From: Chloroflexota bacterium
GTDB taxonomy: Bacteria > Chloroflexota > Chloroflexia > Thermomicrobiales > JADLAZ01
Length of the DNA stretch: 20,383 nucleotides
Direction: 5' to 3'
Assembly: GCA_020849725.1 (NCBI GenBank)
Contig: JADLAZ010000159.1
Location: 1 to 20,383, forward strand
The notes under the pieces were generated by a model. It saw nothing but the letters and a program-made list of their open reading frames with translations, had not been told where the DNA came from and made no database searches. Positions 15,174 to 20,383 of the stretch are shown piece after piece (the stretch's first letter is position 1; every line of letters starts with the position of its first letter). The translations under genes were made by a program, and so were the position numbers.

Positions 15174-15709
15174 TCGAGAACCGCGTCGAGCAGAACGTTC
15201 TGACGACGACGACCGACTTCCTGTTCAACTGGGCGCGGCGCTCCAGCCTGTGGCCGATGACATTCGGCCTGGCCTGCTGCGCTATCGAGATGATCTCGGC
15301 CAGCATGCCGCGCTTCGACTCGGCCGAGCGCTTCGGCATGCTGTTTCGGGCCAGCCCGCGCCAGGCTGACTGCATCATCATCGCTGGCACGGTCACTCGG
15401 AAGATGGCGCCGATCATTCGACGGCTCTACGATCAGATGCCGGAGCCAAAGTGGGTCATTTCGATGGGGTCGTGCGCCAACGTCGGCGGCCCCTACGATA
15501 CCTACGCCGTCATCCAGGGCGTCGATCACGTCATCCCGGTCGACGTGTACGTGCCCGGTTGTCCGCCCAACCCGGAGGCGCTCTTCTACGGTGTGCTGGA
15601 GTTGCAGAATAAAGTGATCAAGTACGAGACGATCGCGAAGCGGTCGCTGGCCGATGCCAGAGCCTATCGCGAGCAGGCGGCGCTGCAGGCCGCGGCGAGG
15701 CTGCGCTGA
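15164..15709 (+). CDS. nuoB: NADH-quinone oxidoreductase subunit B (N2 cluster subunit)
   Basis: This 181-residue subunit binds the terminal [4Fe-4S] cluster N2 that reduces quinone. The four ligands are all present: the tandem C38-C39 in [10 protein letters not shown]104 in MGSCANVGG and C133 in [11 protein letters not shown], with the same spacing as in E. coli NuoB (1, 65 and 29 residues). The start ATG 15164 has AGGGGG seven bases upstream and overlaps the end of nuoA by ten bases; the frame is open much further upstream but that sequence is nuoA read out of frame. The stop codon shares its last base with the start of nuoC (TGATG). Confidence 0.97.
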   Translation: MGLIENRVEQNVLTTTTDFLFNWARRSSLWPMTFGLACCAIEMISASMPRFDSAERFGMLFRASPRQADCIIIAGTVTRKMAPIIRRLYDQMPEPKWVISMGSCANVGGPYDTYAVIQGVDHVIPVDVYVPGCPPNPEALFYGVLELQNKVIKYETIAKRSLADARAYREQAALQAAARLR

Positions 15710-16239
15710 TGACGGAGCAAGCGGCGGACATGCTAGCTCTGGCCGAACCGATCACCGTGCGCCGGCTGCGCGAGCAGCACCCCGACACGGTGCTGGAGAC
15801 GGTCGAGTTCCGTGGCGAAACGACCGTGCGCGTCCCACGCGAGCAGATCCTGGCGATCTGCCAGTTCCTGCGCGATGACCCGGCGACGGACTTCAATTTC
15901 TTGATCGACCTGACGGCGGTCGATATGCGGCCGCGGACGCCGCGCTTCGACGTCGTCTACCACCTCTACTCGCTGCCGCGCAATCATTACGTTCGGCTCA
16001 AGGCCGGCGTCGGTGAGGATGAGGCGATCGACTCGGTCATCTCGGTCTGGGCCGCGGCCAACTGGGCCGAGCGCGAGTGCTACGACATGTTTGGGATCCC
16101 GTTTGCCGGGCACTCGGACCTGCGGCGCATTCTGCTGCCGGAGTACTGGGACGAGGGCTTCCCACTGCGCAAGGATTATCCGGTGCGCGGTATTCACCAG
16201 AACAAGTGGGACTACGCGCCAGAGCGGACGACACCGTAG
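15709..16239 (+). CDS. nuoC: NADH-quinone oxidoreductase subunit C (30 kDa subunit)
   Basis: This 176-residue hydrophilic subunit lies in the peripheral arm next to NuoB, D and I. It shows the conserved signature ERECYDMFGIPFAGH followed by DLRRILLPEYW and the ending FPLRKDYPVRG. It is a stand-alone NuoC, not fused to NuoD as in E. coli. The ATG overlaps the nuoB stop codon by one base (TGATG), typical of coupled translation. The signature His-Pro is His-Ser here, a minor change. Confidence 0.96.
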   Translation: MTEQAADMLALAEPITVRRLREQHPDTVLETVEFRGETTVRVPREQILAICQFLRDDPATDFNFLIDLTAVDMRPRTPRFDVVYHLYSLPRNHYVRLKAGVGEDEAIDSVISVWAAANWAERECYDMFGIPFAGHSDLRRILLPEYWDEGFPLRKDYPVRGIHQNKWDYAPERTTP

Positions 16240-16290
16240 CGGCTGACTGGAGCCGGTGGCAACGTGCCGAAGTCACCGCAAGGAGTGCCC

Positions 16291-17514
16291 ATGGCCACGC
16301 AAGAGCTCGATATCGTCGAACAGCAACACCTCGGTGGCGGACGGCGCCGGTTGACGATGAACATGGGGCCGCAGCATCCCAGCACGCACGGCGTGCTGCG
16401 CGTCATCCTGGAGCTTGAGGGCGAAACCGTCGTCGGCATGGACGTGGTGCCGGGCTACCTGCACCGCGGTGTGGAGAAGATCGGCGAGAACCGCCGCTAC
16501 CATCAATTTATGCCCTATACCGACCGCAACGACTATGTGGCGGCGCCGTCGAACAACCTCGGCTGGGCGCTGGCGGTAGAGAAGCTTATCGGCGTCACCG
16601 CGCCGGAGCGGGCGCAGTGGTTCCGCATGATCCTGGCCGAACTGACCCGCATCGCCAGCCACCTGGTCTGGCTTGGCACGCACGCTATGGACATCGGCGC
16701 CATCAGCATGTCGCTCTATACCTTCCGCGACCGGGAGATGATCCTCGATGTCTTTGAGCAATGGTGCGGTGCGCGCCTGACGACCAATGCGATGGAGTTG
16801 TGCGGCTTTCAGCGCGATATCCCGGATGGGCTGTTGGACAACGTGCGCGCCTTTCTCAAGGTGTTTCCAGCCCGACAGCAAGAATACGCCGATCTGCTGT
16901 CGGCCAATCCGATCTGGCTGGGGCGTACCCGCGGCGTCGGCTTCCTGGACCCGGAGGTGGCGATCAGCCTGGGCGTGACTGGGCCGTGCCTGCGCGGCGC
17001 GGGCGTCAACTACGACCTCCGCAAGCAGCAGCCCTACCTGTTGTACGATCAGGTCGACTTCGACGTGCCGCTCGGCGATGCTGACGAGAGCGACTGCTTC
17101 GAGCGCTACCTGGTGCGCATGGAGGAGATGCGGCAGAGCCTCCGCATTATCGATCAGTGCCTGGAGCGCATCCCACGCACTGGCCCGATGATGGCCGACG
17201 AACCGAAGTACGCTATGCCGCCGCACGGAGCGATGAAGTACACCGCCGAAGCGATGCAGCGTCACTTTGTGCTGACGATCAAGGGCTTCAACCCGCCGGT
17301 GGGCGAGATCTATCAAGCCGTGGAAAGTCCGAAGGGCGAGTTGGGTCACTACATTGTCAGCCTGGGTGACGCCGTGCCGCACCGGCTGCGCATCCGAGCG
17401 CCAAGCTTCGTCAACCTGGCTTGCCTGCCGGTCATGTCGCTGGGTGGCATGGTCGCTGACACAGTCGCGCTGATCGGCACGATCGACATCGTACTCGGGG
17501 AGGTCGACCGCTAG
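16291..17514 (+). CDS. nuoD: NADH-quinone oxidoreductase subunit D (49 kDa subunit)
   Basis: This 407-residue subunit forms the quinone-reduction site with NuoB. The N-terminal loop [12 protein letters not shown] contains H33 and the following DYVAAPSNN contains Y82; these are 49 residues apart, the same distance as the quinone-binding His38 and Tyr87 of the Thermus enzyme. Other family segments are [31 protein letters not shown], and the C-terminal SPKGELGHY with [12 protein letters not shown]. The AAGGAG site at 16280-16285 selects ATG 16291 over the upstream GTG at 16264. It starts 51 bases after nuoC. The next coding start is 109 bases downstream and is the nuoG-like gene, so nuoE and nuoF are not in their usual place. 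Confidence 0.97.
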   Translation: MATQELDIVEQQHLGGGRRRLTMNMGPQHPSTHGVLRVILELEGETVVGMDVVPGYLHRGVEKIGENRRYHQFMPYTDRNDYVAAPSNNLGWALAVEKLIGVTAPERAQWFRMILAELTRIASHLVWLGTHAMDIGAISMSLYTFRDREMILDVFEQWCGARLTTNAMELCGFQRDIPDGLLDNVRAFLKVFPARQQEYADLLSANPIWLGRTRGVGFLDPEVAISLGVTGPCLRGAGVNYDLRKQQPYLLYDQVDFDVPLGDADESDCFERYLVRMEEMRQSLRIIDQCLERIPRTGPMMADEPKYAMPPHGAMKYTAEAMQRHFVLTIKGFNPPVGEIYQAVESPKGELGHYIVSLGDAVPHRLRIRAPSFVNLACLPVMSLGGMVADTVALIGTIDIVLGEVDR

Positions 17515-17523
17515 CACCGATTC

Positions 17524-17530
17524 GAGGAGG
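17524..17530 (+). promoter_or_regulatory. Orphan strong Shine-Dalgarno sequence GAGGAGG
   Basis: GAGGAGG lies just after the nuoD stop codon. At the place where a start codon would be expected, 8 bases on, the triplet is ATC (17539), and no convincing reading frame follows. The nuoG-like ATG is 93 bases away, too far to use this site directly. Confidence 0.4.
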
Positions 17531-17623
17531 CGAGAGACATCCGGTACCACGACCGGAGTCCTTGCCGCTGGACGGACGCCGAACGCGGGTGGCGCGCAGC
17601 CGAAAGAGGGAGCGCTCGACACG

Positions 17624-20383
17624 ATGGCCGACATGGTGACGCTGAAGATCAATGGGCAGACGGTGACCGTGCCGCGCGGCACCTACATCCTCAAAGCCGC
17701 CCAGATGGCGGGCATCGACGTCCCAAACTTCTGCTACCAGCAGGAATTGCGTCCTTGGGGCTCGTGCCGGATCTGCACCGTCGAGATCCTCGGCCGGCGC
17801 GGTGGCCTGATTGAGAGCTGCGCTACGCCGGTGCGCGAGGGCATGGAGGTGGCCACTCACTCGCCCGCCTGCATGGACGCGCGCCAGGAGATCCTTCGCC
17901 TGTACTTGATCGACCACGCGCTGGACTGTGCCATCTGCGACGCCTCCGGCGAGTGCTTCCTGCAAGACTACACCTACGAGCATGGCGTCGATGCGAACCC
18001 CTACCGGCGGCCGAAGCGCAAATCGCCGACGTTGCACTTCAGCGATCTGATCGACTACAACTGGGACCGCTGCATCATGTGCGCCCGCTGCACGCGCGTG
18101 TGTGATGAGGTGATCGGCGCGACCGCGCTGTCCTTCACCAGCCGCGGACTGGAGTCGGAGATCGCGCCAGCGTTTGGTGACAGCCTGTATACGACACCCT
18201 GTACCCACTGCGGCATGTGCATTCAGGTGTGCCCGGTCGGCGCGCTGACCGATCGTTGGTATGGCAATCATCCCTGGCGTGTGGCCAAGACGCAGACGAC
18301 CTGCTCGCTGTGCGCGGTCGGTTGCACGCTGGAGGTCTGGCGTGAGGACCAGGACCTGGTCAAGGTCCAGGGACCGTGGGAGACAGGCGTCAACCAGGGC
18401 TGGACGTGCGTCAAGGGGCGCTGGGGCCATGACTTCGTCAAGGACGAGACCCGGCTGACGCGACCGCTGCTGCGCCGGGGTGGCCGGCTCGAGCCGGCGC
18501 CGTGGACCGAGGCGCTGGACATTGTCGCCGAGCGACTGGCGACGAAGCAGGGCGAGGGTTTCGCCGGCCTGATCTCGGCCAAGGCGACCAATGAAGAGGT
18601 CTACGTCTTTCAGCAGTTCGTGCGCGCCGTCATGGGCAGCAACACCGTCGAGAGCCCGGCCCGGCGCACGCACGCGGCCACGCTGCGGGCGATGGCGACC
18701 GCCTTCGGCTCGGCGGCGGCGACCAATCCACAGCGCGAGTTGCTCGACACCGGCTGCATCCTGCTGATCGGCTCGAACATGGCCGAGGCCCAGCCGGTGA
18801 TGTCATACAACATCGTCCGGGCGGTCAAGGGGCGTGACGCCTGCCTGATCGTCATCAACCCGACGAAGCCGACGATCCTGGGTGACCTGGCGACGATCTG
18901 GCTCGCGCCCCGGCCCGGCACGGACGCGCTGCTGCTGAGCGCAATGGCGAAGGTAATCCTGGACGATGGGCTGGCTGATGAGGCGTTCATCGACGCGCGC
19001 ACCGAGGGGTTTGCTGCCTGGAAGCTGAGCGTGTCGGACCTGAGCCTGGAAGGCGCCAGCGCCGCCACCGGCGTACCGGCCGGGGACATTGCCGCAGCCG
19101 CGCGGCTGTACGCCCGTGGCGGGTTGACAGCGTCGGCGCGGCCGGAGCGCGGCTGGCCGGCGGCGACGTTAGCCTTCGGCACCGGCCTGACCCAGCAGCC
19201 GAATGGCGAGGCCAACGTGCAGGCCGCCTGCAACTTGGCGCTGCTGACGGGCAATGTTGGGCGGCGTCTGGGCGGCGTCACGCCGCTGCACCTGGACGCC
19301 AACGAGCAGGGTGCCGTCGACATGGGGGCGCTGAGCGACCGGTTGCCGGGCGGCGCGGCGGTGACCGACGCCGCGGCGCGGACGGCGCTGGCGGACCGTT
19401 GGCTGCCGCGCTGGGGCGAGCCGGCGGCAGGCGCAACGCGGATCGAGTCACTGCCGGCAGCGCCAGGAAGGGCGCTGTCCGACCTGTGGAGCGCCATCGG
19501 CGCGGGCGAGGTAACGGCGCTGTACGTGGTCGGCGACGACCCAGCGCTGCTCGACCCAGGCGCGGCGGCGGCGCTGGCCCAGCTCGACCTGCTGATCGTG
19601 CAAGACACCTTTCTGAGCGAGACGGCCCGGCTGGCGCACGTCGTCCTGCCGGGCACGACCGCCGTCGAGAAGGACGGCAGTTTCACCAGCAATGATCGGA
19701 TCATCCAGCGCGTCCGGGCAGTGCTGGCGCCGGTCGGGCAGAGTCGCGCCGACGACGAGATCATCCGCTCGATCGCCCGCCGGCTAGGCTACCAGATGCC
19801 GCATCGCGCTTCGAGCGAGGTGATGGACGAGATCGCGCAGGTGGCGCCGGACTACCGGGGTGTCAACCAGGACCGGCTCGAGCAAGGTGGATTGCCCTGG
19901 CCGGTCGCTGACACGCAGTTCCCCGGCACGCCCATGCTCCATGTCGAGCGTTTTGCCACCGCCAGTGGGCGGGCGGCCTTCACGACGGTAGACGTGACGA
20001 CGCTGCTAGCGCCGGCCGGGGCGTTCCCGCTGGCGTTGGCGCTGGGCGACTCGCTCTTCCAGCCACCTGGTGGAGCGGTCGGCCGTGCCTCGACCAACCT
20101 GAGCCGCCTTGAGGGGGGCGCCCGCGTCGAGGTCAATCCGGCCGACGCGCTCGGCCTGGGCCTGGCTGAAGGCGATCCGGTCGATGTGGTAACCGAACAT
20201 GGGCGGTTGCGCGCGTGGGCGATGCTCACCACTGGTGTGACGCCGGGCCGGCTCTTCATCGATGCCCAGTGGTCGGGCGCGTCCAGTGCGCTCCTGACCG
20301 CGCCGCCGGGTGAGCCGGCCCGCAAAGTCACAGCGGCCCGCCTCGAGCCGGCGCCCGGCGCGGCGCTGGACAGCGCCCGGCTG
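17624..20383 (+). CDS. nuoG: NuoG-like / formate dehydrogenase alpha-like iron-sulfur protein with degenerate molybdenum site (3' end outside window)
   Basis: The frame is open for 920 codons to the last base. Translated domains: plant-type [2Fe-2S] (C37, C48, C51, C66); His-type [4Fe-4S] (H98, C102, C105, C111); a two-cluster ferredoxin domain (C150/153/156/160 and C193/196/199/203); the [4Fe-4S] of the molybdopterin oxidoreductase fold (C227, C230, C234, C262 with K264); then the formate-dehydrogenase-like body and, near the window end, the dinucleotide-binding domain (VNPADALGLGLAEGD). The order and sequence are those of an FdhA-type subunit more than of ordinary NuoG, which has only one cluster in the ferredoxin region. 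Key active-site positions are lost: T349 replaces the Mo-ligating Cys/Sec (ARRTHA), H556 replaces the Arg of the formate site, and NPT at 412-414 replaces Asp-Pro-Arg. It probably wires electrons into complex I. ATG 17624 has GAGGGAG 11 bases upstream. Confidence 0.92.
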   Translation, partial: MADMVTLKINGQTVTVPRGTYILKAAQMAGIDVPNFCYQQELRPWGSCRICTVEILGRRGGLIESCATPVREGMEVATHSPACMDARQEILRLYLIDHALDCAICDASGECFLQDYTYEHGVDANPYRRPKRKSPTLHFSDLIDYNWDRCIMCARCTRVCDEVIGATALSFTSRGLESEIAPAFGDSLYTTPCTHCGMCIQVCPVGALTDRWYGNHPWRVAKTQTTCSLCAVGCTLEVWREDQDLVKVQGPWETGVNQGWTCVKGRWGHDFVKDETRLTRPLLRRGGRLEPAPWTEALDIVAERLATKQGEGFAGLISAKATNEEVYVFQQFVRAVMGSNTVESPARRTHAATLRAMATAFGSAAATNPQRELLDTGCILLIGSNMAEAQPVMSYNIVRAVKGRDACLIVINPTKPTILGDLATIWLAPRPGTDALLLSAMAKVILDDGLADEAFIDARTEGFAAWKLSVSDLSLEGASAATGVPAGDIAAAARLYARGGLTASARPERGWPAATLAFGTGLTQQPNGEANVQAACNLALLTGNVGRRLGGVTPLHLDANEQGAVDMGALSDRLPGGAAVTDAAARTALADRWLPRWGEPAAGATRIESLPAAPGRALSDLWSAIGAGEVTALYVVGDDPALLDPGAAAALAQLDLLIVQDTFLSETARLAHVVLPGTTAVEKDGSFTSNDRIIQRVRAVLAPVGQSRADDEIIRSIARRLGYQMPHRASSEVMDEIAQVAPDYRGVNQDRLEQGGLPWPVADTQFPGTPMLHVERFATASGRAAFTTVDVTTLLAPAGAFPLALALGDSLFQPPGGAVGRASTNLSRLEGGARVEVNPADALGLGLAEGDPVDVVTEHGRLRAWAMLTTGVTPGRLFIDAQWSGASSALLTAPPGEPARKVTAARLEPAPGAALDSARL

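Noticed and set aside
17540..17623. N-terminal extension of NuoG in the same open frame
   Set aside because: No ATG, GTG or TTG occurs in it and the translated stretch is Gly/Thr/Ala-rich and unlike the start of a [2Fe-2S] domain.
16273..17682. Minus-strand open frame (469 codons) opposite nuoD
   Set aside because: NuoD is unambiguous on the plus strand and this frame shows only shadow composition.
18668..18670. Possible selenocysteine codon at the molybdenum-ligand position
   Set aside because: The codon is ACG (Thr), not TGA, and the frame contains no in-frame TGA anywhere, so selenocysteine recoding is excluded within the window.
17432..19764. Two minus-strand open frames (17432-18673 and 18610-19764) opposite the nuoG-like gene
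   Set aside because: Hand translation of the plus strand gives an uninterrupted 920-codon frame with five iron-sulfur cluster motifs, so the minus-strand frames are shadows.

Overview
This is a 20.4 kb window of high-GC bacterial DNA, densely coded on both strands and without any visible tRNA, rRNA, insertion sequence, prophage or CRISPR array. The gene styles suggest a Chloroflexota-like bacterium (Thermomicrobia or a relative). The main clue is a solute-binding lipoprotein with a twin-arginine plus lipobox leader and a long Ala/Pro/Thr/Lys linker; others are leaf-like single-copy housekeeping genes with GTG starts and a complex I operon with an unusual NuoG. This assignment is inference from style only; no ribosomal or marker gene is present to confirm it.

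Layout. (1) 2-1769, plus strand: the end of an oligopeptide/dipeptide ABC importer locus, with the 3' part of an OppD/DppD ATPase and a complete OppF/DppF ATPase. (2) 1819-4261, plus: a small DUF2905 membrane protein, then an OmpR-type response regulator and a HAMP histidine kinase. (3) 4262-4637: the only gap over 300 bases, holding a good promoter and palindromes. (4) 4638-8127, plus: a CUT1-type (sugar-like) ABC importer made of two permeases and a Tat-type lipoprotein, with no ATPase gene beside it. (5) 8348-9208, plus: an EamA/DMT exporter whose end overlaps convergent recJ. (6) 9194-12053, minus: recJ and, upstream of it, a ThiF/MoeB-like adenylyltransferase. (7) 12190-12654, plus: an unrecognised 154-residue protein behind an extended -10 promoter and a terminator-like leader hairpin. 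(8) 12664-14545, minus: tyrA (prephenate dehydrogenase) preceded by a YesL/DUF624-like membrane protein. (9) 14808-20383, plus: a complex I operon, nuoA-nuoB-nuoC-nuoD and then directly a large nuoG-like gene that runs off the window.

The most interesting part is the last one. nuoE and nuoF are missing between nuoD and the nuoG-like gene. The nuoG-like protein (at least 920 residues) looks like a formate dehydrogenase alpha subunit: it keeps all ligands for one [2Fe-2S] and four [4Fe-4S] clusters, including a two-cluster ferredoxin domain that ordinary NuoG lacks. However, the molybdenum ligand (Cys/Sec in formate dehydrogenase) is Thr349, the active-site Arg is His556, and the pterin-binding Asp-Pro-Arg motif is Asn-Pro-Thr. 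It therefore looks like a complete electron wire attached to a dead molybdenum site, in a complex I that has no adjacent NADH-oxidising module.

Five intergenic regions carry closely similar -10 hexamers (TATACT, TACACT, TATAGT), which gives a consistent picture of the housekeeping promoter in this genome.
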